A model generated the notes under the pieces. That model had not been told where the DNA came from. It saw only the letters and a program-made list of their open reading frames with translations, and made no database searches. Source: Adiantum capillus-veneris (Eukaryota; Streptophyta; Polypodiopsida; Polypodiales; Pteridaceae). Taken from it: a stretch of 64,000 nt of DNA. Where the stretch lies: positions 140,248,206 to 140,312,205 of the forward strand of contig CM043955.1 of assembly GCA_014529385.2 (NCBI GenBank), read 5' to 3'. Positions 44,726-58,936 of this stretch are shown in pieces (position 1 is the stretch's first letter; each line of letters opens with the position of its first letter). A program made the position numbers and the translations under genes.

Positions 44726-44760
<35 letters not shown>
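44712..44760. repeat. TG and GA microsatellite at 3' end of LINE copy 1
   Basis: TG run 44712-44727 then GA run 44731-44760, immediately adjoining the LINE 3' end (ATGAAATGTTATATTAACG). Confidence 0.85.
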
Positions 44761-44763
<3 letters not shown>

Positions 44764-45740
44764 GAAATGTTATATTAACGTCTTCAAAAGGCCAAAGTGA
44801 CCTATGAGACCAGAAAATTACAATGTGGTGGATGTGATACAAAGTCAGAGTAACAAGATGACAAAAATGAAATGACAAATGTCACAATAAATTACTATGG
44901 AATCTTAAACTACTAGGTGTGAACTAAGAAGCTAGCTAGGATAGATAGATCACAAAAGATCCAGCATCGGTCTCGCTGGCGGATCTCATCAATCTCCTCC
45001 ATGGTCACTAGTCTGACCGAGCGTCGTGCATGTCGAGCCAAAGTGATCCGAATCCTTTGATGCAGCCTCCGCCGATGCTGTGTAGTCCTCCACAATCATG
45101 GGTGTCTGGATCTCCCCAGCTCAGTCACTCGATCGAACAGTGTGCCTCTGGTGTGAGACGACAAGCTCTGCTGTGGTAGTAACTCCTCCGGGTGTCCAGT
45201 GGCAGCTCTAAAGAAATCTGTGATCTGTCTCTGAGACTGGCTAGCCTCTCCTCTCATCAGGCTCTCTCTGTGTCTGCGTAGCTCGAGCAAAAACAAACCC
45301 AAGCATCCCTGATCCTCGTACTGCATGACTCTGGAGAATGGTCCAAAGCCCTCTCTAAACAAGCAATGGAAGTGGCCTCGTATCTAGTAGTAGACGGGGC
45401 AGTGGCATGTGTAGTGCAACTCTGAGGCTCGATGTCACACAGGGGGCATGTCCTGGCCTTTGCTGGTACTCCGTTGTATCTCCCAGTCTCGATCCGCAGA
45501 TGGTGTGAAGATGTGCGTATCTGGCCGATAGCACATCGTATCCCATGAGACAAGTGAGTGTCCATGTATCTGGGCCTCCTCACAAAACCATCAACCGTAA
45601 GCTGAAGGAGATGCTCTCTGTAGAAAGCCATCTTTGTGCCCAGCTCCTGTGCTGGCTGTATCCATGTCCTCCTGGTGTCTAGCTGGGAGATTTGTCAAAT
45701 CATGCTCCTCGTATTTCAACAGTTGTTGATGGGTGGTATC

Positions 45741-45741
<1 letters not shown>
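44761..45741 (-). mobile_element. 5'-truncated LINE copy 1
   Basis: Minus-strand frames (45257-45631 and 45096-45362) match those of copy 2 and resemble the C-terminal end of a non-LTR retrotransposon ORF2. Motifs are IRTSSHHLRIETGRY, RTCPLCD, then GFGPFSRVMQYEDQGCLGLFLLELRRHRE. Frames are broken. On the minus strand the copy ends with GACGTTAATATAACATTTCATT and passes straight into a TC microsatellite instead of poly(A). Its 5' edge also abuts a GA run (from 45743). Confidence 0.7.
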
Positions 45742-45742
<1 letters not shown>

Positions 45743-45837
<95 letters not shown>

Positions 45838-45857
45838 CGTCCTGTCTTGCGGTCTGC

Positions 45858-45933
<76 letters not shown>
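45743..45933. repeat. Two long GA microsatellites
   Basis: GA runs at 45743-45833 and 45860-45933 are separated by a 26-bp unique spacer. Arg-Glu or Leu-Ser frames across them are artefacts. Confidence 0.9.
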
Positions 45934-45936
<3 letters not shown>

Positions 45937-46712
45937 TAATCTTATGGATGTCTTTCCTCTGATAAAATCCATTAGACAGGGCTTCCATGTTTCCCCTTAT
46001 TGTATGATGTATGATATGATGCATTGGGATGGCTGGTGCAGGCAGAATTGGAGGCAGGCAAGATAAAAGGTATCCCACATCCCTGGTGCAGCAATTTGCA
46101 AATGGTACAAATGCTATGACGAGGTAGGAATATGAGCGATCTATTACCAGCTAATCAAGGATTAATAGAAGATGGTCAAGTTTTCAGTTGTATCTAAAAC
46201 AATATGCATGAATGCACCAATACATTGTGTTGGTCAAGTCAGGTCCATAGCAAAATCAGGGTATACCCAATAGTTGATTGCTATTGGGGTGTCCATGGTA
46301 GCTTCTTCATCGACTTGGTCTCACTATTTCTCTACACTATGAGTTGCAAAGAGGGTGTTAGAGGTATGTCAGCTCAAGTAAATTTCCCGATAAAAACCCA
46401 TTATTTATTTTGGCTTTTAGGGATTTACTCTACTTATTTGTGGGTAGGGAAACCTATAGATGGGAAATAGAGGTATGTTGACTAAATTTGAAGGTGTTCT
46501 CACCTTCAAATTCAAATTTAGAGGTCAATCTCAAAATTTATAGGGGGATTACACTAATCCTAGGCCATGGAACTTCAACCTAGAGTGTAGGAGGACATTG
46601 GCCGGACACAGTTCAACTTCAACTTAGAGCTTGCGATAGTGGCCGGACACATTTATCCCAAGAGATCTTAAAGATCTATTCGACAAGGAGAGTTGAACTC
46701 AAGACTTGTTAT
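45934..46712. other. Unassigned sequence between LINE copies
   Basis: No gene or repeat is recognised, apart from small inverted or duplicated words near 46490-46680. Confidence 0.35.
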
Positions 46713-47860
<1,148 letters not shown>

Positions 47861-47993
47861 CAATTGTCGAGAGGATTCGAGTGCCAGTCTAGTATATCGG
47901 CCATTATTTGTATCCCACAAACCAGTCTATTTATATCCCATTATTTGTATCCCAATATTCGAGTGCCATTCTATTTATATCGGACATATCGTC

Positions 47994-48039
<46 letters not shown>

Positions 48040-48185
48040 GGGGAGACGAAAACCTCTTTAGGGAATTTTGAAACTTAGGCTTGGAGCAAAACGAGAAAGG
48101 CCAAGAAATTCAATCTGAGCCTCCCGCCACCCAAAAAGAAAGAGAGCGCTACGTGAGCTGCTTCCAGGCAGTCTCCGATTTCTGC

Positions 48186-48236
<51 letters not shown>

Positions 48237-48937
48237 AGCTGTGCAATATCGGCCCGAAGCTGTTGCTGCGCGCGTCAGATGCTGCCCGAAGGTTAATTGC
48301 TGTTGCGCGCGTCAGAAGCTGCCCGAAGCTACACGAGACGCTAGTTCATTGCTGCTGCGCGTGTCATCTTCTGCCTGCCATCGACGAATTTGCTGCCGGA
48401 TTGCGCCTATTGAGCAGGTAACTTTCTTTTAATAATTCTGTAATTCTTTTAAACCCAAACACCCCCCCCTCCCCTCCCCAAACCCAAAATCTGAGCAATA
48501 ACTTTGATGAACTATGCTTCGTGCAAAAAAAAGAAAAAACCAGAGTTCCTCATTCTGGCAAATTAAAATGTGTCTTAATTTGAGCCCTGTCCCTCCACCC
48601 CAAAAAAATAAAAAATAAAACTTCTTTTAAGCATTCTTTGAAAGCTCTCAATGTTTGGTAAAAATGAGTCTTAGCTTAATATTGTGCCGTTCTTTGTTTG
48701 AATTTCCTCTTGGCAAATTCAAGGAAAGGAATTGTGTATGTTTGGAAAAATAATGTTTTCGAACACTACTTGGCTTTGTGTTAAGATGCTCGGCAATGAC
48801 AATGTCAGCCGGTTTAGGGTTGGCAATTTACAATGTAGAGGTAAATCTCAAAATTTGTAAGTGGGATTACACTAAACGGCTTTTTTTAATCATGAAGACA
48901 GAGAACTTACGCATCTTGTAGTCATGGACTCATTATG

Positions 48938-48988
<51 letters not shown>

Positions 48989-48994
48989 TTTGGT

Positions 48995-49067
<73 letters not shown>

Positions 49068-49302
49068 TTTGGTCCCCATAAACGAACTAGGGATATTCTT
49101 TTGACTCTAGCACATAACATGAGGGCCTACACTTTGGCATACATGACTCAAAATAGGTATACATGCATACATGCTCCAAGTGGGACCTCACATAAAGGTT
49201 ACGATAATGGCCATAGCCCATACCCTTCCCCTTGGGCTTTGGACTATGATCCAGATAATCGACAACTAAGGAAGACATACACCACCCCCATGACCCGGGG
49301 GA

Positions 49303-49345
<43 letters not shown>

Positions 49346-49644
49346 CGTTGGCCTTTAAAATGATAGGATAGGCTAGAGCCCAATTGTTGGTAGACATAGG
49401 TATTTGCTATGGATGCAAAAGAACCATGGAAGACATAGACCACATGTCTGTTAATTGTAAGACATAGACCACATATAAACCATCCACTATCTAAATGGGC
49501 GGGGGGAAGACTTATGGGCATTTGCTGTAGATTGAAAAGAACCGTAGAAGACATAGCCCAAGTGTTTGTTAATTTATTAGGACGGTGAGTGGGTTGCTTG
49601 TAATAAGCACACCATTTTGCATGAAGGGGCAATAAGCACACCAT

Positions 49645-49693
<49 letters not shown>

Positions 49694-49847
49694 CATGTGT
49701 GTGTGTGTGTGAGACATATCGGAACATATCAAATCTGTTAAAGATGTTAATGGCTTTGTGCTAAAGATGCTAATGTTTTGACTGTAAAGATGCTAATATT
49801 CTAAATCCATACTATTCTTTTCATTGTTCTTTGGTTGCTAGTTCAAA
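47861..49847. repeat. Microsatellite-rich region upstream of the transposase gene
   Basis: GA runs at 47997-48036, 48191-48234, 48942-48985, 49019-49064 and 49649-49690. GT runs at 48992-49018 and 49695-49711. A 41-base G run lies at 49305-49345. Short GTATCCCA-type words repeat near 47900-47990. No supported gene is present; this may contain the transposase promoter. Confidence 0.7.
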
Positions 49848-50255
49848 ATGTCTCTTCAAAATCACTTGTCCACTGGGCTTCAAAATGATGGAGAACGAGC
49901 TTTCTTTTTACGAACATTTTCTCGTGAGCTACGAGAAGATCTAGCATCACAATATTGCCAAGATCTTTTGCAACGCTCGGAGATAAAAGTGTTATGGCCA
50001 GAAATAAGATATAACTTATTTTCTAACGGGAAAAAAGTTTGGAATATACAAAAGATTTTTCTTGACGATATGGTTGATTGGGATGGAAATTTAAATTTAG
50101 TGTTGGCAAAAGAAAAGTTAGGCCATATCAAATATTACAAAGTGACCCACTATGGAGGTGGAAACATGCCTTTGTCATTGATGAACTATAGAATGAGTAT
50201 GATAATCAGTCTCATTCCGGCTAAAAGACTTTGTACTTATGAAAAGCCTTGGTAG
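49848..50255 (+). CDS. Putative 5' exon(s) of transposon C gene 1
   Basis: A 135-residue frame from ATG at 49848 (MSLQNHLSTGLQNDGERAFFL). No recognised domain. It precedes the transposase frames in the same orientation and may be a 5' exon or a separate small gene. A downstream acceptor-like TTGACAG lies near 50508. Confidence 0.45.
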   Translation: MSLQNHLSTGLQNDGERAFFLRTFSRELREDLASQYCQDLLQRSEIKVLWPEIRYNLFSNGKKVWNIQKIFLDDMVDWDGNLNLVLAKEKLGHIKYYKVTHYGGGNMPLSLMNYRMSMIISLIPAKRLCTYEKPW

Positions 50256-50510
50256 ATTCAAAATAAGTTACATAGAAGAATGCTTTTATGACATCATTTA
50301 CTTCTTGTGAAGTTAAAGTAATTTATGTATTTTCATGTTTGTTTATTTCTCATAGCATTGAAGTGCTTAACTTTGTAATGGAGAGAGACCTTGTGTTTGA
50401 TGAATGGGCTAGTACCTCTTGGAAAGCCATAATTTATTTCTCTTAGAGCATGTTGTGTCCTAGCTTAATGAATATTACAAACATGGCTAGTTATTTTTCT
50501 TTGACAGTTA

Positions 50511-51386
50511 TGGAGAGAACACAGTTTTGGAAGTGTGATTGCAATTATCTTTGCAAGCATTCTGACAATGGCTGGTGCCTTGTAACCAAGCGTACCTTTT
50601 ATCACCACAAACAACAAGATGTTCTAGGAAATCTCCATCCTTCCATTAGCAAAAAACAAAAAATGGAGTCAGAACAAAGACTAGATCTTGCCAATGACCT
50701 GAGTGATAGTAGAGCAATTAACCATCTAGCCGAACACATTGATGGACCCCATAATGCAACACCTACCCGAGCCATGGGACAAGGCAAGAAGCCCAACAAT
50801 TCTCAAAGAAATACATGGTGCACATGTAACATGTATTGTGCAGGTGGTAGACAAGTTCATGCATCAACCTATTCTTCAACCAAGCAATGAGGACAACTTT
50901 ACAGAAGAGGTTCTTAAGTGCACATGTGAAGGTGGATCATTATCATCGAGGCTTAAACGTGATTGCTTGGAATGCTGCGAGAAGTGTCCAGTTTGTGCCA
51001 AAGCAAGGAAATCAATGCTTTCCTTTGACTACATTCCCATCGGGCCTCAACTAAAGTTATTGACAAAGAGTAGCACTTATTTCCACGAGCTACTATGTTT
51101 ATGGAGGCACAAAGAAAAATGGCTCAATGGAGATGCAATTAGCAACCAAAGAAGCATTGTTGATTTTTGGGATGGACAAAAATTCCAAGAAGTCAAGGAC
51201 TTTTGGGATCCATCAACATCTTATGAGCTACCGGTTGTCTGCTCTAATCCTCTTTGCAAGAAGTCTTACACTACTTTTCCTACCAGTAGACGTTATAAAG
51301 CTCTTCAAAATGTTGTGGGAGAAGAGTACAACTTTGTCTGCATCGAGTGTAAAGAGGACATTGTGTGTAAAAGGAGCCTACAAAAG
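50511..51386 (+). CDS. Transposase of C, Cys-rich N-terminal region
   Basis: Two overlapping frames (50450-50890 and 50739-51470) need a frame change or unrecognised intron near 50800-50860. The first carries CDCNYLCKHSDNGWCLVTKR. The second carries CLECCEKCPVCAKARKSM, FDYIPIGPQLKLL and LPVVCSNPLCKKSYTTFP. These multiple Cys pairs resemble the zinc-rich region before the catalytic core in TNP2-like transposases. A donor gtacat follows at 51387 and an acceptor tgaatag ends at 51470. Confidence 0.7.
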
Positions 51387-51470
51387 GTACATAGAAGCAT
51401 CACATTGTTTTTTTTTTTAAGATCTCATGATTTCAAACCAAACTTATTTTTTGGGTTGCCATGTGAATAG

Positions 51471-52607
51471 GGTGATCCTCGAAATGTAGCATTGTTGCTA
51501 CATTGGGATGGATTTCAGACATCACAAACAACCCAAAAGAGTTGTGGGGTAGTAGAGGTCATGGTGTTGAATCCAGAAATCAAGTCTTCCATTGATATCT
51601 TGCCAGTTTTGTTTATCCCTCAAAGTTGCAAGAAAATTATGAAGGTTTCTGGTGAAGTTTTTGGGGCATTTTTGGAACCTTTGCTAGATGAGCTGGAAAG
51701 CCTATATCTAAATGGTGTGGAGGTGTTGTATGACTATCCCATAGAGAAGATCTTTGGTGCCAATCAACAAGGTCTTTCAAAGCTATGTACGCTACGCGCT
51801 ATGGTCATGATGGTTACAGGCGACCATCCGGCACATTGCAAAATAGGCCTCTTCAAGAATGGAGGACAAGAGTTTTGCAGGCGTGATAAACCTCAAGCAA
51901 CTCTAGTACGACTTGGTATAGGATCAAAAGAGGGGCGATACATCTATAATGAAAATCGCCGACAAGCTAGATATCCACCTTCAAAGAGGACCATTGAGGA
52001 GATGACAAAAGCTCTTGATGAGGCTAAACGATGTTGCACAGACAAAGAAAAGGAAGCATCATGGAAAGAAGCTGGTCTCTCAGGAGAGTCCATACTCTGG
52101 AGATTATATGATCTATATGGATTTGATCTCTCTCTAGATTTAGTCTACGACCCAATGCATATCTTATCATTGAATGTATTCAAGAAATATATCTCACATT
52201 TATTTGAAAGTGTTGAGGCTCCTTTGAAGAAAGAAATCGATGTTGCTGTGTGTGTTGTTAAAAAGGCAGCACCTACCTCCATTCGATATGGACGTTGGAC
52301 TAACTCCCCAAGCATCTACTTTGCAAGCTTCAAGGCAGAGGAGAACCAAAAGTTCATCCAGTGGTGTCTACCATATGTTTTGAGAGTTGTTAGTGGCATT
52401 CCTCCTGAAATGCATGTTTTGGGATTTTTGCTGATTGACATTGCACACAACTTCTACAACCATAGTAGAGATCATGGATGGTCTGTGAAAGACATAGAAG
52501 TTGTGAAGACATTGCTACAATCATGGAGAGTTCGAAATGAAGAAATATTTGGTGCGAACTCATCACCTCTAGAACATGTAGCTGATATGTATATCTTGAT
52601 TAGTTAA
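51471..52607 (+). CDS. Transposase of C, DDE catalytic core (TNP2/EnSpm-like)
   Basis: An exon starting after tgaatag reads GDPRNVALLLHWDGF, then MVTGDHPAHCKIGLFKNGG and VYDPMHILSLNVFKKYI. The HWDGF, GDHPA and YDPMH Asp residues are candidates for the DDE triad. The GD-x-PA-x-x-K-x-G and D-x-MH signatures are those of TNP2-like (CACTA superfamily) transposases. The details remind me more of the metazoan/fungal branch than of the usual plant Transposase_21. The 3' part must splice out a short intron before 52663. Confidence 0.8.
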   Translation, partial: GDPRNVALLLHWDGFQTSQTTQKSCGVVEVMVLNPEIKSSIDILPVLFIPQSCKKIMKVSGEVFGAFLEPLLDELESLYLNGVEVLYDYPIEKIFGANQQGLSKLCTLRAMVMMVTGDHPAHCKIGLFKNGGQEFCRRDKPQATLVRLGIGSKEGRYIYNENRRQARYPPSKRTIEEMTKALDEAKRCCTDKEKEASWKEAGLSGESILWRLYDLYGFDLSLDLVYDPMHILSLNVFKKYISHLFESVEAPLKKEIDVAVCVVKKAAPTSIRYGRWTNSPSIYFASFKAEENQKFIQWCLPYVLRVVSGIPPEMHVLGFLLIDIAHNFYNHSRDHGWSVKDIEVVKTLLQSWRVRNEEIFGANSSPLEHVADMYILIS

Positions 52608-52662
52608 CAATAAGTTTGATATATTTGTTCAGGAGAATAATCTCTTGATAACTTGTTTATAG

Positions 52663-53912
52663 GTAATGGTGAGATGCTTGATGATGTCTTGTGCCATGGG
52701 TTGCATGACCGCTTTTGGTGTTACATATTTGAGCGTCTTGTAAAGGCATACAGCTCCATCAAAACAAATAACATGGAGGATGAAGCTTCATTTGCAAAGT
52801 TCTATTTGAGAAGGTTCTTCACAAGAGCTTTTCAGGCTATCCGTGGTGATAGTGAAAATCTCTTACCTTCTGAAAGGTTTTTGAAGGACCTACATTGTGC
52901 ATTGATTCTTTCTCAAAGTAGCTCACTATTAGCAGATGCTCCATCACATGATTGCTCTCCATCACATATGGATGGGCTATTGGTTGTGTCTTCAATTGAA
53001 AAGGCTAAATCTATGTGGAGTGATCTATTAAAATATGGAAGCAATTCACCATGCACTAGAAATGTTCTTCTCAAGGGGATTGCAATATCAAAGAAGAGAT
53101 GCACTTATAGAGATCCTACTAGTGAAGAGAAAACTTATCTAAAGAAGTTTTGGAACATTTCAGAGCAGTACTTCCAATGTTTGGAAGTAAAGACATACCA
53201 AAAGGTCCTCTTTAAAGGGGATATATTTAACGTGGGCGCCAATGTCATAGTGAAGGTGGATACCGATGATGCAACGGTGGAACACAGAGGTCACTGGAAG
53301 GCTTGTATAACATCCTTGTTCTCAACACAGCTTGATGGAAAGTGTATGCTTTTCTTTGGTGGACAGTATTACAAGCAATGCATTGTGGGAAATGGGGACT
53401 CAGAACAATTGTTAATGGATCCAGTTACTCAAATGAGTGTGCTTGAGAAGGCCCCTTTTCCTTTCACATGGGATTGTGTTCGGCCCATCTACTCTATACT
53501 TCACAAATTTATTCCATTGCCAATACCAAGGAGGCAGAGGCTCATTGCTTATGAGGTGAAGGATTTGAGGCAGCGTGATAGCTTGTTAATGGACGGAGGT
53601 TGTGGAAATGTTCCATTATGGGTGGAGGTCCATGATATAGTTCAAGTGTGCTTGAATAGCAAGAATGCAATACAGATTCAACATGCTATTGTTAGAGAGA
53701 CTGATTACAAAAGGAAAAGGGCAAAGCTTGCTTTATTGGAGCATGATGCATACCAACAAAACACTTATAAAGTTTGCAAAGAGGAGCATCAATGGAGAAG
53801 TTGGGATACATGTTCCATTCAAATTAAAGATTGGACAGTCACAAAACAAAAAAAGGTAATAAAGCCTGGACATACGGCTAGATGGATACCTATTGTTTGG
53901 CATTCTCCATAG
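52663..53912 (+). CDS. Transposase of C, C-terminal exon
   Basis: Opens after the acceptor tttatag and runs more than 400 residues without a stop (MLDDVLCHGLHDRFWCYIFERLVKAY at the start, GHTARWIPIVWHS at the end). The long intact frame suggests recent function. No separate domain is recognised; it corresponds in position to the C-terminal extension of TNP2-like proteins. Confidence 0.75.
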
Positions 53913-53944
53913 AAATATAATTGTGGTAGCCCCTTTTATTCAAT

Positions 53945-54470
53945 CATAGCTAGTAATCTTGTAGAAATATTTTAGAAAGACTATTGCTTCATGGATGACA
54001 ATTTTTGTATTCATTGTTATGGTGTTCTTTACATATCTTTTGTATAACTTCACTCATATGGTATGCAAGCATGGCTAGTACATTTGTGGAAGTAGTTTAG
54101 AATGCTAGTATACTTGTGGAAGTATTCTAGAATGACTATAATTTCATGGATGACAATTTTTGTATTCATTGTTATGCAGGTAGTATACCTATGGAAGTAG
54201 TTTAGAATGCTTATTGCTTTATGGATGACAATTGCTAACTTCATTGTTACGATGTTATTTGCATATCTTTCTTAGAACCTCATCATAGAGTATGCTAGAA
54301 CTTTTGGGAGACCTGCTTTATGGATGGATATTATTGTACTTATTGTTAGTATGCAAGCATGGCTAGTATACTTGTAGAAGTAGTTTAAAATTCATATTAT
54401 TTTATACATGACAATTGTTGTATTCATTGTCACAGTTTTCTTTACATGTCTTTCTAAAACATTACTTATA
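53945..54470. repeat. Degenerate tandem repeats between the two genes of C
   Basis: At least four units of about 80-130 bp share GAAGTAGTTTAGAATG, CATGGATGACAATT and TTCATTGTTA words (near 53955, 54115, 54190 and 54373). They may form an intergenic regulatory region or terminator for gene 1. Confidence 0.6.
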
Positions 54471-54566
54471 AAGTAATGACAAGTGTGTGTATAATTTTTG
54501 AGATAAACTTTGTTACTTAAATGTCTTGCTGCTCATGTGTGTGTTCAATGCTTTGTCTTTTCAGAT

Positions 54567-55618
54567 ATGAGTTATCCACAGTCCTTTGTGGAGCAACTAC
54601 TGTCTTTCTCTAATGAAGAGGCCCTCAAATTTTTAGATTCTTGGAGGTCCAGTCATCTTGGAAATAAGAGAGTTGTTTCTTCTCCATCTAGCATCTCTAT
54701 AGGTGTTGACACTACTAGCAACGAGAAATATGACCCAATCATATATGAGCAAGTGTTTAGGCCTCCACCTCCTAAGCTTAGAGAACCCAATAAACTCTAT
54801 GGTAAGGATTTCCTCTTAAAAGAGGGTAATAACCAACATGGAGTTCTTTATTCAAACTATGGGTTTGTTAGAGGATGGTTTGCCAAACACAAGCCATTTG
54901 GAGACCTTAGAAATAATATGGAGAGAAAGAATACCGTGTTGGATGTAATAAGAAAAAATAAAGGTGAGCTTAAGCCTGTAATAGTAGCTCGACAAAATTA
55001 TCATTGGAAAGAAGAGGACGTTTATACATGGGCCATCAAGTCTCTTGCGGCAAAACGAAAATGGAGAAAAAAGAAACCAAACAACGAATTATCTTCTAGC
55101 ACCCCAATGGTATGTGTCATTTTGTAGGATTTTCTCTAAGTAATGAACTTCTATTATGTCAAAGTATAATCGAAATGTTTTCATGAGATTAGATAGAAAA
55201 AGAAAAAGATGATGATGATGATAACCAAGAATTTCATGAGAATGATGGAGGAGAAAGTGAACTACAAGGAGAAAGTGAGCTAGGAGAATATGGTTCACTC
55301 ACAAACCTTGTGAGTAATCCTCTAAGGTATTGGAAATTTATATGAAAACTAATGATGAAGAAAATAATGCTTTTGTTGTTATTGAATAGCTAAAGGATGC
55401 TTGTGCACAAGAAACCACTTGTATATCTATTGAAGAAGAAGAGGAGCAACCACAAGCTACTCATGTAAGCACTTCTATCTCAAAATAGCAATAATGTATG
55501 ACCTATCATGATAAAATTTGTTATTATGTGTTTAGAGAGAGACGGAAGCATACGTTCCTAAGATGCCATGGGAAAATCATGATTTACAAAGTGATGCTTA
55601 TGAGGTATGTGTGGTTTA

Positions 55619-55710
<92 letters not shown>

Positions 55711-56793
55711 GCGTGTGCGCACACACACACAAAGATATCAATTGAAATAATTGAGGTAAATTTAGCTATTTTTGTGTGCATGTGTGCATGTGTGTATGTG
55801 TGTGTGAGATATCCAAATTCAATTGCTTAATGCGCAAGCATATAGAAACTACATGCAAGATGAAGAGTTTGTCCAATGCTATCAAGAAAAGGATATGGAA
55901 GTAAACAATGAATTAGATGAGTGTGAAGACCATATCACAAAACTGGTACAATTCTAATTCATGTATTTTTTTTCACTTTAAAACTTTTTGTTGATTGCAC
56001 TCTTCTCTTGAATAATTTGTGAAGGAAAAAATCAATGGAAGAACACAAATTATAAGTGGTATAAACCAAGAACAGAAAAGAAAAAGCACACGAAAGCGCA
56101 AGGTACTATTTACAGATGCTTCACATGGAATATTTATTTAATGAAATACTTACCCTACTTAATTTTAATGTTATAAAAAAGCCATGTTTTCCCACTTCTA
56201 TAGGCTACTTCTAAGATTGAAGAGCTACTAAAGGAGAAAGATCAAGCTTCGAAGTTTTTGAAGCTTAAAAAGAAAAAGGCTTTTTTCTTCACAAGAATAA
56301 GATTCTTTAAATATTTTTGCATGTGGCTACAAAATAAAAGAGTGGACTTTAATTGTTTTAGGAGCAGAAATCTGATGGGGGATGTTCAATGAATCAAAAT
56401 CAATGTGTGTTGGAATTTCAGGTATGGAATAAAAGCTAAAAACATTGCCTTACTTATGTTCACAAAAATAATACGTCACTTTTTAAACCATTTTATTTTG
56501 TTATGGCAATTATGTAGGCACGAAATTTGTCCAGGGATGACAAAGAGACTATATTAATGAAGTGGCTAAATCTCAAGAAAGTACAAGACTTGTACCACTT
56601 GATCAAGCCAACGTATTTTGCTATGCAGAAATCGAATAGTTTCCTCAAGAAGAGAGCAAATGAGGATACTAATAAATCCACTATGTGTGAAGATTTAGTT
56701 ACATGGCTTTTGTTAGAAGGCCTGATAATTTTTTATTTTGATAAAGTTGGCTCTTTATCCATGAAGGATATCATTGTAACAAATGACAGATAG
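54567..56793 (+). CDS. Transposon C gene 2 (multi-exon, tnpA-like position)
   Basis: ATG at 54567. Exon 1 runs to 55109 (FVEQLLSFSNEEALKFLDSWRSS ... basic KRKWRKKKP end) with donor gtatgt. Later exons are likely at 55193-55309, near 55390-55465, 55540-55600, 55850-55945, 56025-56102, 56205-56280 and 56365-56420. The last is 56519-56793, ending in TAG. The middle is very acidic. Function is unknown; by position it matches the second, DNA-binding or regulatory gene of CACTA elements. Internal exon borders are by eye. Confidence 0.55.
55621..55709. repeat. TC then CA microsatellite in an intron of gene 2
   Basis: TC run 55621-55671, CA run 55672-55709, followed by a degenerate GTGTGCAT stretch. 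It lies between likely exons of gene 2. Confidence 0.88.
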
Positions 56794-56959
56794 TTTTATA
56801 ATCCAACCACATGATTTAAGAACTGTAGCATGTAACACACGTTATGTAAGCTTTCATTTGTTATACTCATAGCTATCTTTATGAATTAAGCCTACTTTAG
56901 TCTCCTAATGTTGAAGTAATCTCTCCTAAATTGTTTGCTCGTGGGAATTTTTTTAGATT

Positions 56960-57386
56960 AATTACTATTTTGTGTCTACATGTTCCTTAATAAATTATTA
57001 GGTGAACTACTAGGTTGTTAATAGAAAATTTACTAGATGAACTACTAGTTTGCAAGCAACCGTCCTTATATATTACTAGATGACTTGCTAGGTCGTAAAC
57101 AAAAATTGCTAGTTGACTTATTGGTTTGAAAACACCGATATGTAAGGTCAAACTAGTAATTGAGTCAACTCCTACATTGAACTAGTGATCTTTTTACCAT
57201 ATTGAGACTTGAATTGCCATATGGCTATTCAACTCTCCATATAGTAAAAAAATTACTATATGTAGCATCTAGGAGTTCTCTTTTTTACTAGTTTGCACTC
57301 TTACTAGATGTGTGTATTGAAACTAGTGAATCATCTAGCAATCATATATTTTTTACTATATGGTAAGCTGTCCAAAGCCCCTTGTG
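56960..57386. repeat. Right subterminal repeats and TIR of C
   Basis: Repeated CTAGATGA, ACTAGTTTG, CATATAGT and CTATATGGTAAG words in both orientations, ending in the TIR (57354-57386). Mirrors the left end. Confidence 0.75.

Positions 57387-58936
<1,550 letters not shown>

Noticed and set aside
45636-46078. Long Arg-Glu and Leu-Ser ORFs
   Set aside because: Pure translations of GA/TC microsatellites on both strands, with no other coding signal. The same applies to those at 48924-49120, 55498-55830 and 57441-57949.
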